Shown here one piece after another: positions 7,829 to 17,749 of a stretch of 64,000 bases of DNA. The stretch covers positions 1-64,000 of the forward strand of contig NZ_JAAGMD010000725.1 of the NCBI RefSeq assembly GCF_010548465.1, in the 5' to 3' direction. The first letter of the stretch is position 1. Each line of letters opens with the position of its first letter. This DNA comes from Streptomyces sp. SID14436 (lineage in GTDB: Bacteria > Actinomycetota > Actinomycetes > Streptomycetales > Streptomycetaceae). Below the pieces are notes generated by a model. The model was not told the origin of the DNA. It saw only the letters and a list, made by a program, of their open reading frames with translations, and ran no database searches. The translations under genes and the position numbers were made by a program.

Positions 7829-10084
7829 TTACAGGCCGAGTTCGGCCAGGGCTGCTTGCCTGTGCGGACTGAGGCTGAAGCGGCGGCGGCGCAGGTTGCT
7901 CAGCCACTGGCCCAGGCGCACGGGGTCGCCGTCGATCTCCTCGATGTGGCGCTGGGGGACGTTGAGATGGCCTTCCCTCGCGCGGAATGCCCGTGCGGCG
8001 GCCAGCCCGCGCTGGAAGGCACGCTCGCGCGCCGGCAGGTGGCTCTCTCCCGCCGGGAAGGCGGACGTGCCGGGCAGGTCGACGAGTCCCAGCTCCTTCA
8101 GCAGGCACTTCTGTTCAGGGTGAAGGCGGTCGGAGCGGGCGCGCTGGGCCTCGAGCCACTTCTCTGCCTGGGAGGCCGTCCCGTTGTGTTCCAGGCTCTG
8201 GCGGGCGGCGTGGTAGGTCCGCTGCCAGGTGATCGGCCAGGGCGGGTTCCACCACCGGTCCAGGGCAGTGAGGGCAGCGGCGCGCTGCTCGGTGAGGGTC
8301 TCGGCCCGGGTGCGCTGAGTGGCCAGCCAGCGGCCCAGGGGGAAGCCGTCATGGACTTCCTCGACGGGTGCGGCAAGGTGGCCGTGGCGGGCAGCATAGG
8401 CGGCGGCGTGAGCGAGTGCCCGTTCGAAGGCCTGCTGGCGGGGGTCCCAGATGATGCCGAGGCGCTCGAGGGCGTGGACGCGCACGGTGTCGAGGGTGCC
8501 CTTGGTGTGTAGGTGGCGCTGCCAGGTGAGCCAGCGGCCCAGGGGGTAGCCGGTGGGGTCCTCGTAGGCCTGGGGGACGTCGAGGTGGTGGTGGGAGTGG
8601 CGGAAGCGGCGGGCTGCGGCGAGGCCGCGGCGCCATTCGGCGCTCTTGGGGGCAAGGACACGCAGGGAGAGGGCGAGGGCGACTTCTTCGGCCTGGGTGG
8701 GACGGTCGAAGCGCAGCCAGGCTTCGGGATCCTCGCCGGGCATGGTGGGGCGGTGGGTGCGGGGGTCCGACAGGCGGGCGTCGAGGCGGTCGTCGTGGGC
8801 GCGCAGGGCCTGGATGGTGCGCCACAGCGGGGTGTAGGCGTCGGCGCCGAGGAGGTCGTCGGGGTCTTCGTCGGGGGTGAGGTAGACGGGGACGACGAGG
8901 GTGGCTTTCTTGCCGGCGCCGGGCCTTTGGCGCAGGGCGCGGCCGACGGCCTGGACCGTGTCGACGGGGCTGTTCTTGGGGTCGGCGAAAACGACTGCGT
9001 CGATGGCGGGCACATCGATGCCCTCCCCCAGCACGCGGGCGTTCGACAGGACGGCCGGCGTGTCGGGGGTGGTGTGAGAGGCGAACTCGAGCAGGAGGCG
9101 GCGGCGGACCTGAGGGGCGTGGCTGCCGCTGATCCAGTCCGCCCACAGCCCCTCGGGCCGCAGCTCGGCGGGAAGCGTGGCGGCGGTGTCCGCCAGGGTG
9201 GTGGCGAAGGCCCGGGCGTCGGCGACACGGTGGTGGAAGGTGAGGATGCGGCGCAGCCGGTGGTCGTGGATGGCGCGCAGGGCAGCGACCTGGCGGCCGG
9301 CCAGGCGCAGTCCGTCGACGCCGGCGCCGGGGCCGGTGGCGAGCCAGTCGCGCAGGTCTTGGTCGGTGACGACGGGGACGAGGATCTGGTAGTCGGCGAG
9401 CAGGCCGAGGTCGATGGCGTCGGAGAGGTTGAGGTGGTAGGCGACGGGGCCGAACAGGTTCTCGTCGTCCATCGAGGCCACCGCTTCCGTCCCGTCGGTG
9501 TCCGAGGCGTCGTCGGGGTCCCAGATACGGGGAGTTGCCGACAGGTAGAGACGACGGGCGGCGGGGACCTGGTCGTCGTGGTGGACAGCGGCCCAGGCCT
9601 TGCCGAGACGGCCGGCGGTGCGGTGGGCCTCGTCGACGACCACCAGGTCCCAGGCGGGAAGGCGGTGGTCGCGGTGGGCGGCGATGACGGCGGACAGGGA
9701 GGCGTAGGTGGCGTAGGCGGTGACCGGGCCGGAGCGGGGTGGGGTGGCGAGGGCGGTCAGCTCGCCGGAGTCGGTGGTCAGGGGGACGTCAGCGCCGAGC
9801 GGCTCATGGTCGAGGGCCTGGCGTGCCGAGCACACCGCGATGGTCGTGCCTTTGCGTCCGGCGGTGCGCCAGGAGCGGATCGTCTGCGACAGCAGGTCCA
9901 GCGTCGGCAGGAGTACCAGGACGCGGCCGCGGGGGGCGATGCGGGCGGTGGTGCGGGCGGCGATCAAGGTCTTGCCGGTGCCACAGGCGGCGATCACACT
10001 CGCGCGGGAGCGCTGACCGAGCGTGCGGGTGGCCGCAGCGACGGCGTCCTTTTGGTGGGGCCGCAGCTCGATGTCGGAAGCCAT
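7829..10084 (-). CDS. SF2 DEAH-box helicase with C-terminal helicase-associated repeats
   Basis: A 751-residue SF2 helicase. It shows a Q-motif-like RPHQ at the N terminus, Walker A ACGTGKT (33-39), DEAH (151-154), SAT (182-184) and motif VI QAVGRALR in the second RecA-like domain. From about residue 470 onward several helicase-associated domain units follow, marked by recurrent patterns such as GHLxxP...DGxPLGRWLxxQR. This domain plan is common in Streptomyces and is thought to act on DNA; the biological role of the family is largely unknown. It is transcribed in the same direction as the upstream sbcDC pair but is separated from it by a strong terminator-like hairpin. A truncated second copy of its 5' end lies at 24411-24500 behind jetD. 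Confidence 0.85.
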   Translation of the reverse strand: MASDIELRPHQKDAVAAATRTLGQRSRASVIAACGTGKTLIAARTTARIAPRGRVLVLLPTLDLLSQTIRSWRTAGRKGTTIAVCSARQALDHEPLGADVPLTTDSGELTALATPPRSGPVTAYATYASLSAVIAAHRDHRLPAWDLVVVDEAHRTAGRLGKAWAAVHHDDQVPAARRLYLSATPRIWDPDDASDTDGTEAVASMDDENLFGPVAYHLNLSDAIDLGLLADYQILVPVVTDQDLRDWLATGPGAGVDGLRLAGRQVAALRAIHDHRLRRILTFHHRVADARAFATTLADTAATLPAELRPEGLWADWISGSHAPQVRRRLLLEFASHTTPDTPAVLSNARVLGEGIDVPAIDAVVFADPKNSPVDTVQAVGRALRQRPGAGKKATLVVPVYLTPDEDPDDLLGADAYTPLWRTIQALRAHDDRLDARLSDPRTHRPTMPGEDPEAWLRFDRPTQAEEVALALSLRVLAPKSAEWRRGLAAARRFRHSHHHLDVPQAYEDPTGYPLGRWLTWQRHLHTKGTLDTVRVHALERLGIIWDPRQQAFERALAHAAAYAARHGHLAAPVEEVHDGFPLGRWLATQRTRAETLTEQRAAALTALDRWWNPPWPITWQRTYHAARQSLEHNGTASQAEKWLEAQRARSDRLHPEQKCLLKELGLVDLPGTSAFPAGESHLPARERAFQRGLAAARAFRAREGHLNVPQRHIEEIDGDPVRLGQWLSNLRRRRFSLSPHRQAALAELGL

Positions 10085-10122
10085 GAGGGTGTGCTGCTCC
10101 GTGGGGGTCGGTTGAGAGCTGT

Positions 10123-10150
10123 GCAGGGGGCGGGAGTCCCCGCCCCCTGC
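10123..10150 (-). terminator. 12-bp stem hairpin after sbcC copy 1
   Basis: Perfect inverted repeat GCAGGGGGCGGG / CCCGCCCCCTGC with loop AGTC, 10 bases after the sbcC stop codon at 10161. It has no long T run, as is usual for actinomycete terminators. It should limit read-through into the helicase gene, which starts about 40 bases further on. Confidence 0.7.
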
Positions 10151-10160
10151 AGGGTGCAGG

Positions 10161-13100
10161 TTATTCGGCTGCTTCGGTCAGGTGGGCGAGGGTGGAGCCG
10201 GTGGGGTCTTTGCGCACGTGCAGGCGGTGGGTGATGCGGCGGCGCAGTTCGGGGACGTGGCTGATGACGCCGACGGTGCGGTCGTGGGCGCGCAGGGAGT
10301 CCAGGACGTCGAGGACCTTGTGGAGGGTGTCTTCGTCGAGGGTGCCGAAGCCTTCGTCGATGAAGAGGGTGTCCAGGGGGTTGCCGCCGGCTTCGTGGGT
10401 GACGACGTCGGCCAGTCCCAGGGCGAGGGAGAGGGAGGCGAAGAAGGATTCGCCGCCGGAGAGGGTGTCGGTCTTGCGGGGGCGGCCGGTCCAGGAGTCG
10501 GTGATCTGCAGGCCGAGGCCGGAGCGGGCGCCGCGGGCGGCTTGGTGGTCGGAGTGGGAGAGGGTGTAGCGGCCTTCGGACATGACGTGCAGGCGGGTGT
10601 TGGCGGCGGTGACGACTTCTTCGAGGCGGGCGGCCAGGACGTATGCCTCCAGTTGCATGCGTACCCGGGCGCTGGGTGAGTTGCCGGTGACGAGTTCGGT
10701 CAGGTGGCGGGCGGTGCTGTGGGCCTGTTCGAGCGGTTGAAGGCGTTGGATGGCGGTCTCGAGGTCGGCGGCGAGGGCAGTGAGGTCCTGGTTGCGTGTG
10801 TGGGCGGCGCTCGCGGCGGTGGCCGCTTCGGCGTGCTGGTCGTCTGCGGCGGCCCGTTGGGCCGTGGCGGCGTCGAGGTCGGCGGGGGGCTGTGCGGCGG
10901 CCTGTTGCAGTGCTGGGTTCTCCAGGACTGTGGTGTGGGCGGCGCGGGTCTCGCGCCACTGGGTGATCTCTTCCTCGATGGTGTGCAGGTCTTCGTCGCT
11001 GAGCAGGGCTTGCTGGGCGAGGGCCAGGGTGTCGAAGCCCTGGTCTTTGGCGGCGTGGGTGGCCTGGGTGGTGCGGTGGGTGAGGGTCTGGGTGGCTGTG
11101 GTGAGGTGGTGGGAGGCTTCGGCGGCTTCTTTGAGGCGGTTGGCGGTGCGGGTGAGTTTGTCGGCGTGTGCGGCGACGGTGGGGTGGGGGCCGCGGGCTG
11201 CGGCGAGCTTGTCGGTCAGCTCGGTGAGTTGCTGGGTGAGGGTGTCGTAGCTGGCGTTGCGGGCGGACAGGCCGGCCGTGGCGGTGCTGTGCTGCTGGGT
11301 CATGGCCGTGTGCTCGCCATCGAGCGCGAGGAGTTCTTCTTGGACGGTGCCCTGGTCGGCAGCACGGGCCAGGAAGTCGGTCAACTCAGCGGTGAGTGCC
11401 TTGTGTTGGGTTTTGAGGTCGGCCAGTGGGGTGTCGCCGGCCTCGCCGGTAGCGGTGGCGGCCTGTTCGCGGAGCTTGTGCAGCGCAGCCGTGGCGGCGT
11501 CCTGTGCGGTCTTGGCCTGCTCGTGGAGGGCTTCTGCGTCCTGTTCGTCCTGGCGTGTGGGCTGCCCGTCCTGGGGGGCAGCCGGGGCCGGGTGGGTGCA
11601 GGACCCGCAGACCGGGCAGGGGGCGCCGTCGGTGAGGGTGGCGGCGAGTTCGGCGGCCATGCCTTCGGTGCGCCGGCGGCGGATGGTGAGGTAGGCCTGG
11701 CCGGTCTGGCCGGTGTCTGCCTGTGCGTCGGCCAGGTGCTGTTCGGCCTGGGTGATCTTGGTGAGGTGTGCGTCGCGGCGCCTGGCGGCTTCGAGGCGGA
11801 CCTTGAGGATGTCCAGGGCGGCCTGGTGGCGGCGGCCTTCTTCTTCGGCCTTGCGGGCGGCTTCTCGCCGGGCTTCGAGGGTGCGGCGCCGGGCGGGTTC
11901 CTCTTCCAGCCAGTCCTGAGCTGTGCGTTGCTGGTCGGCGAAGTCCTGTCGTTCGGCGTCGGTGCGCTTCAGATCGGCGGTCAGCTGGCGGACGGTGTCT
12001 TCTTCCGGGATGAGGGCGGTCAGGACGGCGGCCTGAGCGCGGGCACTCTGCTCGGCGGTTTCCAGCTGGCCGGCGTCCAGGTCTGCGTGGGCGGGCTGCA
12101 GGTGCTCACGGGCAGTGCGCTCGGTGTTCTGGGCCCGGATGTGGTCGTCTGCGGCGGTGTCCGCGGCGTGCAGCTGGGGCGCCACCTGCTGGGCCCGGCG
12201 GGCCTGGTCGCGGCGCTGGACGAGCGCGTCGTGGTGCGGGGCCTGTTCCTGGAGAAGGTCGAGCTGCTGCTGGGCGCGGGCGTGAGTGGCTTGCTGCTGG
12301 TGGAGTTCGCGGGCTGCGGCCTCGAGTGACTGCTGTCTGCCCAGGTTCTCTTTGGCCGTGTTGGCTGCTTGGAGTGCCTTGTCATGGTCGGCCTGGCTGG
12401 CGCGGATGAGGTCGCGGGCCCAGGCGCGGGCCGGTTCGGTGAGGGTGTGCGGGTCGTCGGGAGTGGGAGCGGTGTACTCGGTTGTCAGGTCGCCTTTGGC
12501 GGCCTGGTGGATGCGTTCGACCAGGCGCAGCACGTCGGCGCGGGCGGCGTCGCGGTTCTTCTCGGTGGTGCGGCTGTGGTCGTTGAGCCAGCGTTCGATG
12601 AAGGAGAAGCGGCCGGTGCGGAAGAGTTTGCCGAGGAGTTCTCGCCGACCGTGGGCGTCGGCGTGAAGGAATTTGGTGAATTCGTTCTGCGGCAGGAGAA
12701 CGACCTGGCAGAACTGGTCCCGGCTCATGCCCAGCAGGTCGGTGATCTCGGTGGCGGCTTCCTGATGGGACTTGCTGGAGGGCTCCCAGCGGCCCTGGCC
12801 GTCGGCGTCGACTGCCCACTCGCTGAGGCGGGTCTCGGGTTTCTGGTCGGTTTCGCCTTGGCCGGATCGCTTGGGGCGCTTCTGGGCGGGGATCCGGTGG
12901 ATGCGCAGGCGGCGGCCTGCGAGGGTGGCCTCCAGGGTGACTTCGGTCAGGAGGCCCGCAGGGGCGTGGTGGCTGCGCAGCAGCAGGTCGCGGTCGCCCG
13001 GGGGTTTGCCGTAGAGGGCGAAACAGATGGCGGCGAAGACGGTGCTCTTCCCGGCCCCGGTGTCGCCGTGCAGGAGGAACAGTCCGTCGGCGGACAGGGC

Positions 13101-13169
13101 GTCGAAGTCGACGGTGTGGGTGCCGGCGAAGGGTCCGAAGGCCTGCAGGCGCAGGGTGTGCAGGCGCAT
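10161..13169 (-). CDS. sbcC: SbcC/Rad50-like exonuclease subunit, copy 1
   Basis: A 1002-residue SMC-family ATPase. Walker A GDTGAGKST lies near residue 35; a long coiled coil rich in Gln, Ala and Glu is split by a zinc hook (CPVCGSC, about residue 515); the C-terminal head has the ABC signature LSGGESFFASL and Walker B LFIDEGFGTLD. With SbcD it forms the SbcCD (Mre11-Rad50-type) nuclease, which cuts hairpins and protein-blocked DNA ends in the cytoplasm. It starts one base after the sbcD stop codon, so the pair is one operon. A second, clearly different sbcC is present at 32670-35864. Confidence 0.92.
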   Translation of the reverse strand: MRLHTLRLQAFGPFAGTHTVDFDALSADGLFLLHGDTGAGKSTVFAAICFALYGKPPGDRDLLLRSHHAPAGLLTEVTLEATLAGRRLRIHRIPAQKRPKRSGQGETDQKPETRLSEWAVDADGQGRWEPSSKSHQEAATEITDLLGMSRDQFCQVVLLPQNEFTKFLHADAHGRRELLGKLFRTGRFSFIERWLNDHSRTTEKNRDAARADVLRLVERIHQAAKGDLTTEYTAPTPDDPHTLTEPARAWARDLIRASQADHDKALQAANTAKENLGRQQSLEAAARELHQQQATHARAQQQLDLLQEQAPHHDALVQRRDQARRAQQVAPQLHAADTAADDHIRAQNTERTAREHLQPAHADLDAGQLETAEQSARAQAAVLTALIPEEDTVRQLTADLKRTDAERQDFADQQRTAQDWLEEEPARRRTLEARREAARKAEEEGRRHQAALDILKVRLEAARRRDAHLTKITQAEQHLADAQADTGQTGQAYLTIRRRRTEGMAAELAATLTDGAPCPVCGSCTHPAPAAPQDGQPTRQDEQDAEALHEQAKTAQDAATAALHKLREQAATATGEAGDTPLADLKTQHKALTAELTDFLARAADQGTVQEELLALDGEHTAMTQQHSTATAGLSARNASYDTLTQQLTELTDKLAAARGPHPTVAAHADKLTRTANRLKEAAEASHHLTTATQTLTHRTTQATHAAKDQGFDTLALAQQALLSDEDLHTIEEEITQWRETRAAHTTVLENPALQQAAAQPPADLDAATAQRAAADDQHAEAATAASAAHTRNQDLTALAADLETAIQRLQPLEQAHSTARHLTELVTGNSPSARVRMQLEAYVLAARLEEVVTAANTRLHVMSEGRYTLSHSDHQAARGARSGLGLQITDSWTGRPRKTDTLSGGESFFASLSLALGLADVVTHEAGGNPLDTLFIDEGFGTLDEDTLHKVLDVLDSLRAHDRTVGVISHVPELRRRITHRLHVRKDPTGSTLAHLTEAAE

Positions 13170-13170
13170 G

Positions 13171-14370
13171 TCAGACGGTTTCCTTCTGCTGCTCGTTCAG
13201 GCGGGAGGCTTCGACGGCTTGCTGGAGCAGGGCGTGTTCGTCCGGGGTGGGATCGGTGCCGCGCATGCTGTTGATGAAGTCGCTGGTGATGTCGAGGTCG
13301 CTGCGGCCGCGGATGCGTTCGCTGTAGGTGGGGGTGTTTGTGGCCTGGGCGGGGATGAGGACGGGTCGGTGCTTGAGGCTGGCGGTGTGGGGAAAGCGGC
13401 GGCGCAGGCGGGCCATGGCTTCGAAGGGCAGGGCGGTGTCGGTCAGGGTGACCTCGAGCCAGGCGTCCTTCAGATGCTCATAAGCGGGGCTGGTCAGGAG
13501 GTCGTCCATGAAGCCGGTGACGCGTTCCAGACGGAGGGGCACGGGGCAGGGCCGTCGGGTGACGGTGGGGGCGGCGTTCGGGGTGAGGTCGACCAGGGTG
13601 ATCGACTTGGTGTGGCGGGCTTCGGAGAAGGAGTAGGCCAGCGGTGAGCCGCTGTAGTGGATGCGGTCGGTGACGCGCTGGGGGCCGTGGAGGTGGCCCA
13701 GAGCCACGTAGTCGATCCCGTCGAAGACGTCGGCGCCCACGTGGGCGACACCGCCCACGGCGATGTCGCGTTCGCTGGTGGACTCCTCCCGTTCGTCGCG
13801 TTCGGCGGGCTGTCCGGTGCCGGAGGTGACGAAGGCGTGGGCGAGGACCACGGAGCGGGTGTCGGCCGGCTGGTTGTTGGTGAGGTCGGCGTGGATGCGG
13901 TCCAGGGCTGCGGTGAGCACTGCGCGGTGGGAGGCGGCTTCCGCTTCCAGGCGGTCGCGGACCATCGACGGCTCGAGGTAGGGGATGCCGTATACGGCGA
14001 CCGGGCCGTCGGCGTCCTCGAGGAGGACGGGGATGTCGCAGGTGGCCGGGTCGGTCCGCAAGTGGATCCCGGCGCGGGCCAGGAGGCCGGATCCGACGCC
14101 GAGGCGGTGGGCAGAGTCGTGGTTGCCGCTGATCATGATGATCGGCACGCCAAGGTCGGCGAGCTGGTGCAGGGCTCGGTTGAACAGGCGCACGGCGTCT
14201 AGGTTGGGGATGGCCCGGTCGTAGATGTCGCCTGCCACGAGGACCGCGTCGACGCGTTCGCTTCGGGCGGTGTCGACCAGGTGATCGAGGAAGGCGCGCT
14301 GGGCGGGGATCAGGTCTTCTGTGTGGAACCGGCGGCCCAGGTGCCAGTCCGAAGTGTGCAGAAACCGCAT
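13171..14370 (-). CDS. sbcD: SbcD/Mre11-like nuclease subunit, copy 1
   Basis: A calcineurin-fold metallophosphoesterase of about 399 residues. The metal-binding motifs appear in order: HTSDWHLGR at the N terminus, AGDIYDRA, SGNHDS and ALGHLHGPQ. The ATG at 14368-14370 is chosen because SbcD proteins normally begin M-R-F-L-H-T-S-D; an upstream TTG would add nine residues and has no better ribosome site. It is the catalytic nuclease subunit of SbcCD, and sbcC follows one base later. Confidence 0.92.
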   Translation of the reverse strand: MRFLHTSDWHLGRRFHTEDLIPAQRAFLDHLVDTARSERVDAVLVAGDIYDRAIPNLDAVRLFNRALHQLADLGVPIIMISGNHDSAHRLGVGSGLLARAGIHLRTDPATCDIPVLLEDADGPVAVYGIPYLEPSMVRDRLEAEAASHRAVLTAALDRIHADLTNNQPADTRSVVLAHAFVTSGTGQPAERDEREESTSERDIAVGGVAHVGADVFDGIDYVALGHLHGPQRVTDRIHYSGSPLAYSFSEARHTKSITLVDLTPNAAPTVTRRPCPVPLRLERVTGFMDDLLTSPAYEHLKDAWLEVTLTDTALPFEAMARLRRRFPHTASLKHRPVLIPAQATNTPTYSERIRGRSDLDITSDFINSMRGTDPTPDEHALLQQAVEASRLNEQQKETV

Positions 14371-14889
14371 GAGTGCAGACCGTAACCCTTGGGGCAATAG
14401 CTACGTGCGAGTTTCCCGATAAGCAGCCTCTTTTCAGGGGTCTTCGGGACCTGGGGGGAACCCCGTCGAGCGCTGTCTGAGCTCCCTGCTCGTCTGACTA
14501 CACCTGCGGCGGGGGCAGACGGCCCGGTCATACAGCCGGCGGTCCGGGCCGGGCCTTCTGTCAGCCTGGATTGCAGGGCGGGCCACGGTCGACAGGAATG
14601 CGTCGGCGGCTCGGGGGCGGCGTGGACGCATGTCGCTTGCTTGCGACGACGGGCTCCGCCGATCCAACACGCCCGGCTGCGGGTGGAGGACCGGCGGGTA
14701 ATCAGCGGTGTGGTCCCTGGAGTTTTGGACTGGAACCTCCCAGCGTGATCTGCTCGCCCATGAAGGACCGGGGAAGGCTCGTCGCACCGCTCCAGCCCAC
14801 CGGCTTCCGGCTGCCGTGTGCTGCCGCTGAGTGCGGGCGAGGGAGTAAACCGGGCCGCGCCGGATCCGGGGCACCAGGCCGTCCTGTGG
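14371..14889. other. no gene seen
   Basis: About 520 bases between the sbcD 5' end and the 3' end of the HEPN pseudogene. Open frames here give low-complexity Arg/Pro/Gly-rich translations without family features. It must hold the sbcDC promoter, which I could not place. Confidence 0.4.
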
Positions 14890-16394
14890 TCATCGGCCGC
14901 AGTGGGAGCATGCCTTGGCCCTGGACTGTGTGCGGGTGTCGCCGATCAGGTCACGCATCGGTTGGGTCGTCGTCGGGTCCAACGACGCACTGCGGCGAGC
15001 TAGTTCGACGACACACAGGGCAAAGCAGTGGCGTGCTGTTGTCAAGTCGATGCCGACGGGAACGTTCCCGGCGTGGACGACCTCGTTGCGGTGCTTGTAG
15101 AGGTCGTGGACGACCTCGGAGTATCTCCTCACGCCGGACCGCCCGCGCAGGAGAAGCCTGACCCTGCGCTGGAGTTTCGTGGCAATGGGACCGGTGTTGG
15201 AACCGTCCGTCAGCATCATCTCGAAGGCCACAGCCAGGCTCACGATCTGCGACCAGCCCTGGTCCGAAGTATGGAAGGACCGGCGGAAGTAGATCAGGGA
15301 GTCGTGCAGCTTGGTATACGCCTGGCTCCGGGCATCGGGGCGTGCGGAGGGCCCGCGCAGCCACGCGTGCCGCATGTAGCCGTCGTAAATGCGGTCGACT
15401 GCGTCCCGGGCGGCTTGCGCGAAGCGGCCAGCGGTCCTGTGGTGGCTCCCCCAGTAGCGGGGATCGATTTCGATGTTGAGTTCGCTGATCTCTGCCAGTT
15501 CGGCCTTGCGCAGGCCGATGGGGACGCAGTCGCCGCCGAGGGCGCGACGGTCTGCTGGGGAGTCGAAGAGGTTGAGGTAGTGATGGATGTTGAGGGTTTC
15601 CCAGTTGTTGACACGTGCCGAGCTGAGTAGGGAGGCGCCCGGCACCTCGTTGCGCGGCTGGACTGCGGCAAGGAGACACACCAGGGCGCTGGCGGCACGC
15701 AGCCTGCCCATCACCAGCGGCTCGGTGTCGTAGTAGCTGCCGGGAGCCGTGGACACGGCGACGGCCATGATCGGATTTTTCTTGAGCCACCCCACGGGGC
15801 GACTGCGGCACCAGTGCTCCAGCAGCTCCAGGGGGAGCTGCTTGCGCACGCCCAGCTTGCCGCGCGCCTCGTCGAGGGTTTCGAGCGTTCGGCTCCACCG
15901 GTTCGTCTGGGGAAACAGGGCGATCCGGGAGTCGGGCGGGGAGAAGATCCAAGGTCGTCTGTGGGTGAACGACAGAAGGCCGCCAGCCAGGAGACCGAAG
16001 GAATGGACGGGAAAGACGACCATCCCTGCCCGGGCCAACTGACGGTCCCGCACAATCCCCAGGCACCTGAGACCGGATCTTCGGCTCGGTCGACAGCCAC
16101 CGCCCGGAACAGGAGACGATCGAGCGTTTCCGGCCCCAGGAAGACGCGCCGCGACCACAGTTCCCGGGCCAGCTCGGCCCGGATCGACGTGAAGTGGAAG
16201 ATCGCGGACCTGGCCAGCTCGTCACCATCGAGTTCCGCTGCGACCAGGTCCTCCACTGAACCATGCTGCGCGAGCTGGCCCGCCTTGCTGTGCAGGTAGT
16301 CCGCGGACTTGCGGACCGAGTTTTTTCCCTGCGTGCGGACCCGGTTGATGTCCGCAGCGAGCTTTCTGACGCTCGGAAGCCGCTCGTGTGCCAC
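14890..16394 (-). pseudogene. HEPN (Apea-like) domain gene with a frameshift
   Basis: Two overlapping frames make one product of about 500 residues. The first frame starts at 16394 (MAHERLPSVRKLAADINRVR) and runs well to about residue 108 (DRAEDPV). The sensible continuation (IVRDRQLARAGMVVFPVHSF) lies in another frame that is open to 14890. The shift maps to about 16050-16085. The C-terminal part has a long helical region ending in LYKHRNEVVHAG, matching the R-x4-H signature of HEPN domains, here closest to the Apea-like type. HEPN proteins are often RNases or their inactive partners in defence and toxin systems. The gene is inactive unless the shift is a sequencing error. Confidence 0.6.
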
Positions 16395-16870
16395 CCTGCC
16401 CCCTTACCCCGAACGTGTCCCGGCCGCAGCACAGTTCACGCTCCAGCGTGTGCTTCGTCTCCCCCTGCGTGGCGGGAGAATTCTCCCCGGCGGAGTCTGC
16501 GGGTCTCAGCGGCCCTACTCAAGCGCTTTCGCCGCAAACACGACCTGCTTGGCGGGCGGGGGCGTAGGGCGGGGCGTGCGGCGGCGCCCCGCCGTGCGCT
16601 CATCCCTTCCTACTCGACGCCTGCATCACTCGCGTCTTCGGCATCAGCTACGACGTCGAGTAAAGACCAGATCCAAAACGCAGCCTGAGGGTCGCGGTGA
16701 CATGCCCCGTTCCCGTGCGTGCATGTGCTGCGTGTGCCCATCGCCCGGCTGAGGTGATGGAGTGATCGGCATTCCCGGGGCAGGACCAAGCTGACACCGC
16801 AGGTGCCAGGACATCGCGGTTGTGACACCTCCTGGGGTACCGTCGGTGGTGGCCTAGGCCTTGATGCGAG

Positions 16871-16904
16871 TCCGCCCCCGTCGGTGCCAGCCGACGGGGG
16901 CGGA
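16871..16904. terminator. 14-bp perfect inverted repeat
   Basis: TCCGCCCCCGTCGG and its exact complement flank a 6-base loop (TGCCAG). Being symmetrical, it can stop transcription from either side. It lies downstream of the small minus-strand gene at 16950-17117. Confidence 0.65.
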
Positions 16905-16916
16905 GCGAGACGCTAA

Positions 16917-16949
16917 CCGAACGGCCCTACCTGGCTTGGGGCCGTTCGG
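16917..16949 (-). terminator. 10-bp inverted repeat directly after the small gene
   Basis: CCGAACGGCC at 16917-16926 pairs perfectly with GGCCGTTCGG at 16940-16949. It abuts the stop codon (16950-16952) of the 55-residue gene and, with the stronger hairpin 13 bases further on, makes a tandem terminator. Confidence 0.6.
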
Positions 16950-17117
16950 CTACTCGCAGTCGGAGCTGTCCTCCTGCGTAACCCAGTCGAGGGCGTCTTC
17001 CGCCGCCTCCCGGGCCACCGCAGTGATCAGTACAGCACCGATCACCTGGACAGTCCGCCTCGCCATCTGACGGGGCTTGCTCCACCGCGGGTCGTGCGTC
17101 TCCGAGCCGTTGTCCAT
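16950..17117 (-). CDS. small protein with one hydrophobic segment
   Basis: A protein of about 55 residues starting at ATG 17115-17117. The start is well supported by AAAGGAG ending 7-8 bases upstream. The sequence has a charged N terminus (ETHDPRWSKPRQMARR), a short hydrophobic stretch (VQVIGAVLITAVA) and an acidic end. It could be a small membrane-associated protein. No family is recognised. It is isolated between decayed regions but has its own ribosome site and terminators, which argues that it is real. Confidence 0.6.
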   Translation of the reverse strand: MDNGSETHDPRWSKPRQMARRTVQVIGAVLITAVAREAAEDALDWVTQEDSSDCE

Positions 17118-17749
17118 CGCCTTCTCCTTTAGCTGGGCTGTGAACTCCCCAGGACGGGTCCCGGGAGCTCCTCGGCCCGTACGGGAGTCGAGCCCGGATC
17201 GGGTGATGGCATGCCGCTCGGTTCTTGACTCTAGCTGCTCAACTAGCCCCAACGGAAGCTCTGTTATGCCTCTGACCTGCGGAAACTCATCGCAGAAAGC
17301 TGCGATTTTTTCACAGGTCTGCAGGTCGCAGCGGCTCCAGGAGGTTCTGCCGCGCCGTCGGGTGGCCGCAAATGCGCCAGCAGCTCTGGGAACTTGGCCT
17401 GTTTCTGCACCGAAGGTTCACGGAAGAGGCGGGTCGTTTGGCGACCGCCGGCCACCCGGTCACGAACCGGGCGGAATGGCGGTCACCAAGTGCGGTGAGA
17501 TGCCAGACCACAGCACGCTGCCCTCTGGCATCCGTTGCACTCCTCAGTCCTTTACGCCCTCAGGACGCCGCGCGGTCGCTGGTTGAAACGACAGCGACAG
17601 CTGTGTGTCCAGTCGACTGGATCCTGGTAGGGGCGCCACCGCCCCTTCCGCGGTGAGCTTGTCGTCCTTCGTTCGCTACAAGCGTTCATCGGCCGACGGC
17701 TGTTGCTGCGGGATGGTGGCCTCGTCAGCTGGCCGAAGCCTCCGAGTAG
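17118..17749. other. no gene seen
   Basis: About 630 bases upstream of the small gene. No frame on either strand shows family features. The sequence around 17250-17330 is locally richer in A/T and may hold the promoter of the small gene. Confidence 0.35.

Noticed and set aside
10182-13647. Long Gly/Val-rich plus-strand open frames across sbcDC copy 1
   Set aside because: They are antisense shadows with GGVGG-type composition and no family features, as is usual in high-GC DNA.
14951-16432. A 493-residue minus-strand open frame over the HEPN gene
   Set aside because: Its translation is low-complexity Arg/Pro/Ser and the HEPN motif is read in the other frame.
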